Source: Tetrastigma voinierianum
Taxonomy: Eukaryota; Streptophyta; Magnoliopsida; Vitales; Vitaceae
Assembly: GCA_016808115.1 (NCBI GenBank)
Contig: JAEQBH010000287.1
Span: forward strand, 4,154,001 to 4,218,000
Direction: 5' to 3'
Length of the DNA stretch: 64,000 bases
Part shown: positions 24,036-33,661 of the stretch, in pieces
Position numbering within the stretch: the stretch's first letter is position 1
Layout of the letters: every line of letters begins with the position of its first letter
Notes under the pieces: model-generated
The model's input: the letters and a program-made list of their open reading frames with translations, nothing else
Database searches by the model: none
What the model was told of the DNA's origin: nothing
Program-made: the position numbers and the translations under genes

Positions 24036-24281
24036 CATTTTTGTTTCCCTTTTTCTACTTTTCTATTGATTTTTTCTTATTTTCATTAAATTACTGCAAA
24101 ACACAAATCTAAGTGAAAATTCCATAATTTTTCATTAAATTGAACTTTTAAGCCATATATATACATGAAAAATGGGCTTAAAAATAGATGAGTTTTAGAC
24201 TCATTACCAACCAAGACATCTTCTAGTTCAGGGTCAATCTATCCACGATCAATTATCGATGGCAAGGTGCTGGAGCATGGC

Positions 24282-24475
24282 ACTATCTCTCCAACTTTAC
24301 GAGTAAGGAAATGTGAGACACAAGGTGAATTTTGGATCCATCGAGGAGGCTCAAACGATATGCCACCTTGCTAATCTTTTCTTCAATCGAATATAGCCCG
24401 TCGAATAAAGCAGCTAATTTGTGTGATGCCCGTCGAAAGATTGATGTGGCTTACTCCCATTAGTTTGCCTCAAAA
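24282..24475 (-). pseudogene. Gypsy integrase C-terminal fragment (element G)
   Basis: On the minus strand one frame reads KISKVAYRLSLLDGSKIHLV, then SHISLLVK and a stop at 24282. This is the GPY/F-type C-terminal module of chromovirus integrase, whose common form is KVAYRLxLPxGSKIHPVFHVS. Nothing else of the element is recognised on the right. It differs in lineage from the Athila-like C and D, so it is probably a separate fragment beside LTR E rather than the pol of E. Confidence 0.7.
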
Positions 24476-26400
24476 TTTTACATTTTGTTTAATTTCGTAG
24501 TCCTTTTATAGCAGAGAGACAAGTAAAATGAGTTTGAATAAACTTATAGATTAATTTATTTTTTATTTTCCTTCTAATTTTCTTTTCTTCCACTTTTCCT
24601 CTCTATTTTCTTCCCGTAGTAATTTCCGGTTTTCAAACGGAGCCTAAAGGTTGAGAGCCTTCCAAAGGCCCTGTAAACTGTAATAAACAGAGTAACGGAA
24701 AGTTCTATGCCACTCCTTGTAAGTCCATAGAAAATTATTTCCAGGTTTTTGGTTAGAAACTTGTATGTTTTACACTCTTCTGATAATTCCCTTAAAGTAA
24801 TCATAGGATCCAATCATTCGAGATGGCTTCTTAATACTCCTTATTGTTCCATTAATCAAGACGATCAAACCCCATGATCTTACACTAATATTCTGTTACA
24901 GAGCTCATTCTTTGATCCCCATTAAGGGTTTCTTCCTACAATAAGATTTGCAAAATCTTGATGCTATGACTTCTGAAATAACACAAAAGATAGAAATCTT
25001 TGGTTTCCTAAATGATCTCATTTGCATTATAACACCAGTCTATGATGCCTGGCTATGGTTCTCATAAGTTCCTGAATGTTAGTCACACCTTCAGCAAGTA
25101 ATACCATATAGAAGATAGGAGACTAAGTTTTTATGATTACTCATTTGGCACACAAGAAAGAGAAATTGGACTTCTTTCACCTGGTTTGGAATATAGTTTC
25201 CACTAGTTCTGGTTGCTTTAGATCTAAAGAGGGCATAAGACTAGGAAACCTTCAGTCTCCTGTACATGATGCTGCAATTCTGGAATCCAACTATGATACT
25301 GTTGATGCTGTGAGGCCTATAAAAATTTCAGCTATCTTAAGAATCTACAAGATTTATGAACTTGGCTTCACAGTTTTATGGTGGGATATTCTCTTGATTG
25401 CTTTATCCTTGAGAAATTTTTGTTGGATATTTTCAATAATTATGATGGGTCCACATATATAAATATTAAATATGTTTATGTTATCAATTTTAATTAAGTC
25501 TAACTAAAGTGATCTAATTGGAATTAAGTAATTGACTTAAGGGTATAATTGACTTAGGGATATTTCTAATTTGATGAGGAGCCAAATTAGAAATATCTAA
25601 TCTAGTATAAATATTAGGGTTATGATCCTCAATTCATATGGTGAAAAAAAATCCTAGTTCTTCTTCTATATATCCCCATCACTATAGAAGAGACAAACTA
25701 TTGTCATTAGGGCCGTATTGAATTTAGAAGATCTAACCCGTATATTCGGCAACTTTTGAGAATGGGCAAAGGTACGCTTCCGTTATATGAACATAATATC
25801 TCTTAAATTAAATGGGTAGAAACATGAATATTTAGGGTTTGCCTTTTATTTATATGATTCGGGTCTAATATATTTGGAATTTATATTAAGTTTATAATAT
25901 TATTAGACTAGAAACATATGGTTAGGCGATCAAGAATTCTTGACAGTTTGACTGATGGACTAGCCAGTCCTCAGCTATAGATCCTCAGACTGTATGAACA
26001 TGTATAGTGTAAACGACAATTAAGATATCTAGTTGATCTGTGCTTGGATGTGGGACTTGGTTTGGTTTGTTTTCTGGTTTGAGCTGTACAGGTCCAAGTT
26101 CTATCACCTTGTTCGCTGTATTTGTCTAAATACAAAACTTGCCCACATGCATCTGCTGTTTGAGTATCCAGTTTAAGGTCATAGTCTGATGAGTCATCCT
26201 CGACAGCCGCCTGGAACGGTCAATTGGAGGATAACTGCCTAACATAGGTGGGGCTGCTGCAGAATAGGCCAGTTGATGAGTATGTGGAGAATATAGAGAG
26301 AACTAAAACTCAAGAGTTTGTCATTGAGATAAATGAGCAAAGCCATGTGAGATCCTTGATGAGGGGACCCTCCCTGACCCCACATGCTAGGTTCATTGGA
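24476..26400. other. Intergenic region upstream of the SAUR gene
   Basis: No gene is recognised. An open frame at 25133-25462 (109 codons) and one at 24813-24574 on the minus strand show no known motif. An AT-rich stretch from about 25437 to 25920 has the character of a solo LTR: GGGTCCACATATATAAAT at one side and a GGGCAAAGGTACGCTTCCG segment like that near the 3' end of some copia LTRs. No matching ends or target duplication were found. A GAGACA hexamer (reverse of the auxin-response TGTCTC) lies at 25690-25695. Confidence 0.4.
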
Positions 26401-26408
26401 TATATATA
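26401..26408 (+). promoter_or_regulatory. TATA box of the SAUR gene
   Basis: GGATATATATAGGG is a strong TATA context 120 bases before the start codon. Transcription would start near 26430, giving a leader of about 95 bases that is pyrimidine-rich just before the ATG. No perfect TGTCTC lies within 500 bases; TGTCTA-type cores occur near 26123 and, on the minus strand, near 26430. Confidence 0.6.
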
Positions 26409-26527
26409 GGGCAGTCTTTCCCTTGTAAATAGACAGACTAGATACATTCTCCTCCTCCAAAGGCTTCTCTCTATAATCAGTCAGAAAGCCTATCCTTTAC
26501 ATTTCCTCCTCTTCCTCAGCGATAAAC

Positions 26528-26818
26528 ATGGCTATCCGTTTGCCCTCAGTGATTTGTAGCATGAAGCAAATCCTCAAACTGCAGTCTGTTCATATTAGAA
26601 ATCAGTCAGAAGTTCCGAAAGGGCATTTTGCGGTCTATGTGGGAGATATTCAGAAGAAGCGGTTTGTGGTACCAATATCTTACTTGAATCATCCTTCATT
26701 CCAAGATTTGTTGCAGCAGGCAGAGGAAGAGTATGGATTTAACCATCCTATGGGTGGTCTTACAATTCCTTGCAAAGAAGAGACTTTTGTTGATCTTTTT
26801 TCTCGATTGAGTGCTTGA
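26528..26818 (+). CDS. SAUR-family auxin-responsive protein
   Basis: Single-exon gene of 96 codons, the normal size and structure for a small auxin-up RNA (SAUR) protein. The start ATGGC lies in a good plant context (AAACATGGC). Residues 1-29 form the variable N-terminus beginning MAIRLP, typical of the SAUR15/19-24-like subgroup. The conserved SAUR domain runs from VPKGHFAVYVG (29-39) through KKRFVVPISYLNHPSFQDLL (44-62) to FNHPMGGLTIPC (71-82) and a short tail ending RLSA. There is no signal peptide or membrane segment. In Arabidopsis, SAURs of this group inhibit PP2C-D phosphatases and so activate plasma-membrane H+-ATPases and cell expansion; that role here is by family. It is the only intact gene in the window, has no frameshift, and lies in a TE-flanked island with a SAUR fragment 1.4 kb downstream. 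Confidence 0.95.
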   Translation: MAIRLPSVICSMKQILKLQSVHIRNQSEVPKGHFAVYVGDIQKKRFVVPISYLNHPSFQDLLQQAEEEYGFNHPMGGLTIPCKEETFVDLFSRLSA

Positions 26819-26885
26819 TGACAGATGAAAAAGGGCAGTCATCTTGATCCTTTTTTCTTGTTTTTCTCTTTGCTTTTTTTCCTCT

Positions 26886-26905
26886 GGAATAGAGGAAGTG
26901 TAGTA
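26886..26905 (+). promoter_or_regulatory. Possible DST-like mRNA instability element
   Basis: About 70 bases after the stop, GGAATAGAGGAAGTGTAGTA has the GGA, ATAGA and GTA blocks in the order of the DST element that destabilises SAUR mRNAs. The first spacer is missing and ATAGATT is incomplete, so this is tentative. Confidence 0.25.
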
Positions 26906-28225
26906 ACCCATGGTGTACCATCTTTTTTTCTCCATGTAAATGCTGGGAGCAATCCCCAGAAGATGGAGTTCTTTATATTCAAATTGTTCTGGATGGAAAA
27001 TAATTTCCCTGCAAATCTTTCAGGCTGATTCTCTTGCTTGTTATTGAAACCTATATCATTTGCAATTGACTCAAAAGGAATTGACAGCCATGAGCTGCTA
27101 ACTCTCAGTCTTGGTGATCTCACACTTCTGTCCTGCCAAAGGTTTTCTTGTGGGAACATAGACTTCTGAAATTATACTGCTACAATTCAAAGTAAGGGAG
27201 CCCTGAGACAATATTCATTCAAACAACATTCTGCCAAGGACAACAATCCGTAAGTTAGTTGTAAACCACACATATATGATCATGGATCAGCTACTTGAAA
27301 AATATACCTTGAAACCTATTTTGAGTACATTATCACATTTCTACCTGCTCCTCCTGCGTCTACTGGATTATCTTTGAATATATAAGACACTGGAATATAG
27401 GGCACTGGTTAATGCATTGTGTTGCTACTGTATTTGGAGATGAAATCATTGGGTTTTCTAAGGATAAAAAAAGGAAGATTTGACCTAGCATCAAAAGGCC
27501 ACCCATTGCTCAAAGTTATGATTAAATAGCTTGAAATAGTTTAAAACCACGCACACCTTTCCTCAAATCCATGCCCTACTTGAGAAGTAGTTTCAGGCTC
27601 TTGGCCTTTTACGGTGTATTTTTTTGATATACCAACAACATCATATGGGTTATCTTCTTGAGCTTGTAATCTGAATGACTGATCTTTGATTGTATAAAGG
27701 GTTAAGAAGAAAGAGGTGGATATGAATAAATAATGTAAACACAAACAGGATCATTGAAATAGTGAACAAGAAGACACCAGGAATTGGGACAAAGAATCAT
27801 TGCAAAATGAAGTTGCCTATGGCTTTTGCTTAGAACTAAGTATGGCGGTCCATGTTGAAGGTTTTCCAGTACCAAAGATCCTGTAGACTTTGCGGTAGAT
27901 ATGAGCTTATGAGCATCTCATCATTCATTTGTCTGTACTTCAACAGTGTCACATGGATTTGCTCGATTTTTTTCAATTCCATGGTAATATTAGCTTAAGG
28001 TGAGGTGGTTTGGACAGTTATTTCAAGCTGGTTGGGCAATGCACCATAGATGGAGAGATTGTCTGTCTAATAGGGAATCATAGATTCTTGAAGAGCTAGG
28101 TCCCTGGCCCCAATTGTCCACCTGCAGATCACATTTTCCAATCACCACACACTATCTGAAAATTTTCTAAGGACATGCCAGTATTATCTCTATAAGATGC
28201 ATGAGATCAACTGCATCAGCTGGAC

Positions 28226-28291
28226 AATCACCCAATGGGTGGCTTGACAATCCCATGCAAGGAAGATGCTCTCATTGATCTCACTACCTGA
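28226..28291 (+). pseudogene. SAUR 3'-end fragment
   Basis: Twenty-one sense codons plus a TGA read NHPMGGLTIPCKEDALIDLT plus one more T. They match the end of the intact SAUR (NHPMGGLTIPCKEETFVDL). A few weakly similar codons (LHQLD) precede them in frame. The rest of a SAUR domain (VPKGHFAVYVG) was not found within the preceding 400 bases. It is best read as a truncated tandem duplicate, since SAUR genes commonly occur in tandem clusters. Confidence 0.85.
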
Positions 28292-29635
28292 CCACACATT
28301 CTGAGAGAAGGGAGACCAAAGAGCTAACAGAATAGTTGCTTCCCTCATAGTTTTCTATCTTCAATTTTCATCTCATGTAAATTTTTCATTATGTAAAAAA
28401 CTTGGCAGAGTGATTAAACTCACTTTCTGTTGAAATATTTTTGTTTCTACTATTTCTTTCTAACTGCAGAACAAGAGTTGCACTCTTCAATATGATGTTT
28501 ATTTCTACTCTGAAATTCATCCAGATCTCCCTCAGAATTGTAGGTTGAGCTCTTTGACAGTGATGAACAAAGTGATGGGAATAGGAATATATAACAGATA
28601 GGAATATCATATCTTGAATACTGCAAATTTTGATCCCAGGAAACAATTCTTGTCTCTGATTTTTTACTATTGCCCTTAAATTAGAAAATTTGTCAACATG
28701 AAGACATCTTCTGCAATGCTAGACTCTACCGTCTCCTGGGTTGTTCACAACTCTTAGATCAAGCCTGAAGAAACAGTTTGATAACGTTGTTCTTCAATCA
28801 TCATGTTCACATGACCATAGGACCATAGCTGAGGATTTTACCATTAAAGGATATTCTTAGGATGGATAAAATCAAATGTCTTCACTGCAAAAGTGTTGTA
28901 AGAAATGCACAGCATTCGGCAGCTGGAAATGAAAACATCAAACATCAATAGTCAGACACCAACATATTCTTTGCAAGCACCATAAACTCTAGGTAATATG
29001 TTATCATCTAATGGAAAACTAGATTAATCATAGCAGGCTTTTAGAGAAGTTTGAGAATGTAGAAAATAGTTCCTCAGTACAGAAAATAAATCCTTCCATA
29101 TGATTTAGGTAATGTTCACCAATTCCCTTCACAGATCCATCTGGTTCTAATGAAAAATCATGAAAGGACCTCTTCCTGTAAACAATTCAGATATTTGTGA
29201 TTAAATTTCCTAGCTTGCAGATCAGAAGCAGACTGCTTCTGCTTCTTGTGTTCAAGTCAAAATGATACAACCAACTTAGAAAACTATGCTTCTCAGTTAA
29301 CTGGTACTTTGTCAATTGTGCGGTAGGAATCTAAATCTTTCAGTTTGGCGGGTAGGATTTAGAAGCATAGGCTTAAAATCAGTGTCCTTTTATAGGCCTT
29401 GCGGAGTCTTGGTTGAGATAGTGATCCGAGATTTATAGAAACAATATGATCAGATCATTCTAATTACCATCTACTGTGATCATTTGCATCAGTACTGACA
29501 CCATCACATGGATCTGTTTCTCTTCCTTTTCTATCAGAAGGTAGTTGCCTGCCTGCAATTACTTGCCTCCAGAGTAGCCCTTGACTGGTATGTCAATAAT
29601 TAATTGAAAAAAAAAAAAATGTAGGGCTGATGCAA
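28292..29635. other. Intergenic, nothing recognised
   Basis: AT-rich sequence of ordinary composition with no open frame of interest. A 13-base A run lies near 29610, just before the copia remnant. The short minus-strand frame at 28646-28389 has no recognisable motif. Confidence 0.4.
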
Positions 29636-30837
29636 CCAGGACCGGAGAGAAGGGTGGGGTGTGGTCGTTGATGCAACCAGTTACTAGTATGTCCTAGTTA
29701 CTGCTCAAGAAAGATATGGAGCAACCATCACCACTCTTGAAAACACAAGGGATGTGACTGAACTCTCCCTAGCCGAGTTACCCAATGCTCTTCGAACACA
29801 AGAACAGCGGAAGCAAATGTGAGAGGAGTCTAAAGTCGAGAATGCACTACTAGCAAGGCATCAAATCAAACCCAAAGACAAATTCAAGGAGAAGGAATCC
29901 AAAGAAAGCGATTCAATCTCCAAAGCAACAAATCAGAAAGAAAAAAAAAAAGGAATTCAGATGAAAAATTATCCACCGTGCAAGTACTTTGGTAAAATGG
30001 GACATCCTCCTTTCAAATGTTGGAATAGACCGGATGCAAAATGCTCTCAATGCAACCAGTTGGGGAACGAGGCAGTAATTTGCAAGAACAAAATCCAGCA
30101 GCACAAAGAGGAAGCAAAAATAGCAGACCAAGAAGAGGAAGACTACTTGTTCGTAGCCATATGTTTTTCAAGTGAAACCTCGAATTAAAATTGGTTGATG
30201 GACAATGGTTGCACCAACCACATGACCTACGACAAAGGTCTGTTCAAGGAGTTGAACAGAACCACCACCACGAAAGTAAGAGTTGGAAATGGCGTGTTCA
30301 TCACTATGCTTGGGAAAGGCATTGTTTCAATCTCAACATGTTAAGGTACAAAACTTCTTCATGATGGGTTGTATGTACCAGAAATTAATAAAATTTTCTT
30401 AGTGTGGGACAACTAATTGAAAAAGGAAACAAACTAGTTTTTGAAGATAAATGCTACTTAATCAAAGATGTAGATGATCAAGACATGTCCAAGGTTAAAA
30501 AAGGAAGCTTTGTCTCAAAATCATCAAGAGAAGAACAAACTTTTAGTTAGCAGAGAAAGTGTCACCAACTTATGGCACAAGAGGCTTAGGCACTATCATG
30601 ACTTAGGAATATGGAAAATGCAATCTCAAGGAGTTGTAGAAGGCCTAAATACTGTTATCACTATGCACTTGGTTCAGAGTGATATGAGAGCACAAGAATA
30701 GCTATCATGATTGCAAATCATGATACTAAACAACGAATGTTATATCGTAAACAACTATCATACATGAATGGAATATGATTATAGCTATCTGAACAAGTTT
30801 TGTGAAAAAGCAAGAATTCACACATGATGCATGCTAC

Positions 30838-30892
30838 ATTAAAAATAAAATAAAATAAAATAAAAAAATAATAAAAAAATAAAAAAGAAAAA
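30838..30892. repeat. AAAAT-rich simple repeat in the copia integrase
   Basis: Short AAAAT and AAAAAT repeats sit where the integrase core should be, just before the LPKEFW block. Confidence 0.85.
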
Positions 30893-31174
30893 CACTTGCC
30901 AAAGGAGTTTTGGGCTGAAGCATCAAACACTTTTGCTTTTTTGCAAAACAGGTTTCCTACATGAGCAGTGAATAATCAAAGAAGTATGGTATGGCTATAT
31001 ATATCATCTCTAAAGTTCCTGAAAATGTTTGGGTGTTTGTGTTTTACTAATGTTCTAACAAACAAAAGAGGCAAGCTCGACAAAAGAGCAGTGCATGGCA
31101 TCTTTATTGCAAAAGCCTACAAAGTTTTTGAGCCATAAACAAAAAAAATTATAGTGAACAGGGACATTCATTTT

Positions 31175-31214
31175 ATGGAAGATGAAGAAGGGAGATGGAA
31201 GATGAAGAATGGAG
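31175..31214. repeat. 20-bp tandem duplication
   Basis: Two adjacent 20-bp copies of ATGGAAGATGAAGAA(G/T)GGAG differ at one base and duplicate the end of the copia integrase block that follows the DIHFMEDE-type motif. Confidence 0.9.
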
Positions 31215-31269
31215 ATGGGAAAACAATTTCAGTGAAGTAAAGCTTCAAGTGAAGAAACTCTAATGGTCA

Positions 31270-31808
31270 CAATGATGGTGAGTCTTCAATCTTCGTCTCC
31301 AAATTCCCAGTTCTTCTCCCAAGCTTGAAAAACAAATACCAAGCCTCCTTTCTAGTCCCAACATGCGACCTTAATAGTTCAAGAACAAGAGGGGAGAAAC
31401 CCTAAGGAGGGTTTTCTCCCTCTAAGACGGAACCTCGAACCAAAACTTACCTCCATAACCCTAAAACGTGTCCCCTTTTATATAGGTCTTCGAAAATGGC
31501 TGAACTGGGCTTGACATGTTGCTAGGCCTCTTCGCTTCGTCGCGACGAACTCGTAGCCAACTTCTTTTCAATCTTCAGGTTCCTCATGATGAAGGTGATG
31601 CTCGTTGCGACGAACTAGTGGCTCTGCTTCATGTGTGGGAAATTGCTTATTTTTCCCCCTTTTTCGCTCATTTTCGCACAATTCCGCCAAATGGTTAACC
31701 TAATATAAAGATGAACATTTAGAGCATTATGACACTTATTTAACATAAAAAATACTAAAAATCTAATTAAAACATAGGGATAAAATGAGTATTTAGGATA
31801 CTCATCAT
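31270..31808 (-). repeat. Short LTR-like block 'I'
   Basis: It ends at 31808 with the hairpin TGAGTATTTAGGATACTCATCA, the same kind of U3 terminus as in D and E when read on the minus strand. It has one GTCGCGAC (in a TTCGTCGCGACGAACT context) and a variant GTTGCGACGAACT 75 bases on, and a minus-strand TATA box (CTATATAAAAGG, around 31475-31486). Sequence right of 31808 is gag coding, so this is likely a solo LTR. Its left boundary near 31270 is a guess. Confidence 0.45.
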
Positions 31809-31975
31809 TAGGATCGATACAAAGAGCTCCTACGCAAGTGCCCCCATCATAGTCTACTGAAGTGGATGCAAGTCCATAATTTCTACAATGGTTTGAATGG
31901 GACAACAAGGACTCTTTTAGATGCTTCAGCTGGTGGGGTACTTATGACCAAAAGTGAAGATGAGGCATTGTAATG
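31809..31975 (+). pseudogene. Athila/Tat-type gag fragment
   Basis: The plus strand reads RYKELLRKCPHHSLLKWMQV, then HNFYNGLNGTTRTLLDASAG and G.LMTKSEDEA. This is a well-known block of Athila/Tat gag, with a CPHH motif and a DA..G..M.KS segment. It is cut by block I on the left and by E-type LTR sequence on the right. Confidence 0.75.
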
Positions 31976-32190
31976 CCAATTTATGATACGGCTACCCAAG
32001 ACAAACTAAGTGCCCGGCAACGGTGCCAAAAACTTGATTTGCCAATTTTCTGACACGACTACTAGAAAACTATTGTCTAATCCCCCCGAATGATACAAAA
32101 TTTTTTTTGCCAATTTTCACATTCCGCTACCGTAAGACTATTGTTCAACTCGATAATCGCGCCAAAAACTTGATTGACCGATTTCATATG
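31975..32190. repeat. Tandem ~67-bp units carrying PBS-like cores
   Basis: Three units begin TGCCAATTT at 31975, 32042 and about 32108. Each has a C-CTAC-type segment, an AGAC.A or ACTATTGT segment and, in units 1 and 3, a GCGCCAAAAACTTGATT or GGTGCCAAAAACTTGATT end. They span the junction between the E-type LTR and its PBS. Confidence 0.7.
32013..32028 (-). other. PBS of the right E-type LTR (tRNA-Asp type)
   Basis: The minus strand reads TGGCACCGTTGCCGGG, one base from the Athila-type PBS core TGGCGCCGTTGCCGGG. It places the internal region of that element to the left and its 5' LTR to the right. Confidence 0.65.
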
Positions 32191-32239
32191 GATCGAATCC
32201 GTTTATTTTGTTTTATATTTGAAATACCCAACAACAGTG
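32029..32239 (-). repeat. E-type LTR (right copy), first part
   Basis: LTR sequence adjacent to the PBS, cut at 32239 by insertion of D and continuing at 63739. After removing D the stretch leads within about 165 bases into sequence aligning with the left E copy from 18846. Confidence 0.6.
32235..32239. repeat. Target-site duplication of element D, left copy
   Basis: CAGTG directly before TGATGAG at 32240. The identical pentamer follows the far LTR at 63734-63738. Confidence 0.85.
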
Positions 32240-33661
32240 TGATGAGTCCAAAAACTCATTAGATTTTTAATCCATTTTTCTCTCGAAGCTATAATGAGAA
32301 TAACGTTGGTGTTGGCCCGAAGCGATGGTGAATCAAATTCCAATTTGATGGAAAATACGTGAAGAAAATCAAATTTTAGCAAAATCATAAGAAATCGACT
32401 GTGAAATTGAAGTAGCGGAACTTAAGTCGCGGCGGGAAGTGCGGTTTCAGTGATTCAGTCGACATCAACAAATTTGGCTTTGAAGAAGCGAAGATTGAAT
32501 AAGTGAAATTCGACTGAAGGGGATTGAGACAAAACATAAAATTAGTCGAGATTAAAGGCGTCAGAATGAAGTTCATGTCGCGACATCATTTGAGATGTCG
32601 CGACACGAGATAAATGATGTCGTGATACCACCGTGGGGTTGCGACGAGGAGATTTGTCTGAAGCCCCTGAAACGGCCTTCTCAAATAAGAAATTAACTAA
32701 TTTTGAAAAAAAGGACTTGATGTCGCGACCTTGGCGATAATGAAGAATAACACGAGTGTGTGAAACTCAAATCAGATGACCAGGAGGTGTAATGAAGCGG
32801 ACATGATGTCGCGACACCACTTAGTCGCGACGGGTGAAGCTTAGCGTGGAACATGGAGGTGCGTGACCGCTGATAGAAGTTGTGACGAAAGATTTTCAAA
32901 ATGGCCCGAACATAGAATTAGCGGCAGTTCAGAGCGAATAGAGACGTCGAACTGCGAATCCGATGTGCGACATCAGTCGATGTCGCGACGCGCCGATTAC
33001 AAATAAAGAAGGTCGCGGCGTCCTTTAGTAGTCGCGCGACCGCCATTCTGAGTATCATAAATTGCGACATCGATCGATGGTCGCGACATCATTTCTGGTA
33101 TCGGTGGTAGCGACATCGTTTAAATTTGTCGCGACATGGATCCGAGAATCTTTGAAGACCAATCCGCAGCGAATAAAAGCTTAGCGACATCACGAGAGCT
33201 CGTAAGCGCCAACATTGGAAGTCGCGACATATGAATGAAGTCGTGACCTCGAAAAACTCCGCAATCTGAGAAAGGTGAAGTCGCGACGTCGATTCGATGT
33301 TCGGCGACATCAGGTTACAAGGAAAGAAGGTCGGCGTCTCGATTAAGCGGTCGCGACATCGGATCGAGGGGGTGTTAAAGGCAGAGTCGCGACCCGGATA
33401 AAAGTTTTACCAGCTGCAGACGAGCGAGAAAAAGCGAAATCCGCGGCGTATGATTGAAATTATGACCTCGAGATCACAATGCGAAGGTGAAGTCGCGACG
33501 TGTAGTTGGAAAGTCGCGACATCAAAATAGCTCATATACAAAGCGGTGAAGTCGCGACGTGAAGAGTCCTTGATCAATTAGTCGCGACGATGGAGTCACG
33601 ACATGAACAAACAAATGGTGAGTTATTTTGGAAACCCGCGAGGAAGTGCGCCGAGTTGGGA
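32240..33661 (+). repeat. Element D 5' LTR, part 1
   Basis: It matches 60792-62235 of the 3' LTR: the terminal hairpin, the AGATTTTTAATCCATTTTTCT block, the GTCGCGAC array and the GACATGAACAAACAAAT block near 33600. It is cut by element C near the GGG at 33658-33660. Confidence 0.85.
32574..33602. repeat. GTCGCGAC palindrome array in D 5' LTR
   Basis: About sixteen exact GTCGCGAC octamers by hand count, plus many one-base variants, at irregular 20-120-base spacing, often extended to GTCGCGACATC. It occupies U3 upstream of the TATA-like CATAAATA (49398-49405) once element C is removed. Confidence 0.9.

Larger units (their letters stand above)
18846..24206 (-). repeat. LTR E (left copy), interrupted by F and preceded by A
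   Basis: An old LTR in minus orientation. From 18846 it matches the sequence at about 63880-64000, including the shared AGATCAACTACCCCTACTAC block. It is related to the LTRs of C and D. Its first part (about 375 bases, judged from the other copy) should lie upstream of element A, before the window. It contains an A/G-rich tract (20047-20130), two blocks of decayed GTCGCGAC palindromes (20284-20907 and 23641-24035), and at its end the hairpin GATGAGTTTTAGACTCATTA (24187-24206). Element F separates the two palindrome blocks. No protein-coding sequence is seen. Confidence 0.65.
29640..31260 (+). mobile_element. Ty1/copia element, internal remnant
   Basis: Gag end, protease, pre-integrase and integrase pieces occur in order on the plus strand. 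A CCHC-type knuckle region at about 29970-30105 contains CKYFGKMGHPPFKCW and then C..CNQLGNEAVICK. The protease start NWLMDNGCTNHMT (30190-30230) has DNG in place of the usual DSG. A pre-integrase HKRLRHYHD block lies near 30575, LPKEFWAEASNT near 30897 and GKLDKRAVHGIFIAKAYKVF near 31069. RT and RNase H are absent and no LTRs are seen. Most of the integrase catalytic core is missing between 30680 and 30890. It is a dead fragment. Confidence 0.85.

Noticed and set aside
24574..24813. 79-codon minus-strand frame
   Set aside because: Some regular amino-acid use, but no motif I can name; may be part of an unidentified repeat.
25133..25462. 109-codon open frame upstream of the SAUR gene
   Set aside because: No recognisable motif, AT-rich sequence and no partner or conserved domain; could not be supported as a gene.
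25437..25920. Solo copia LTR
   Set aside because: The composition and a GGTACGC-type segment are suggestive, but no defined ends or target duplication were visible, so it is only mentioned in the intergenic entry.
24207..32012. Treating the whole central interval as the interior of one element E
   Set aside because: Contents are of mixed lineage and orientation (chromovirus integrase tail, copia, Athila gag on the opposite strand, host SAUR), and no gag or pol consistent with the PBS was found.
32574..33602. Repeated palindromes as a CRISPR-like array
   Set aside because: The sequence is plant nuclear, spacing is irregular, the repeat is only 8-14 bases, and it lies in an LTR.
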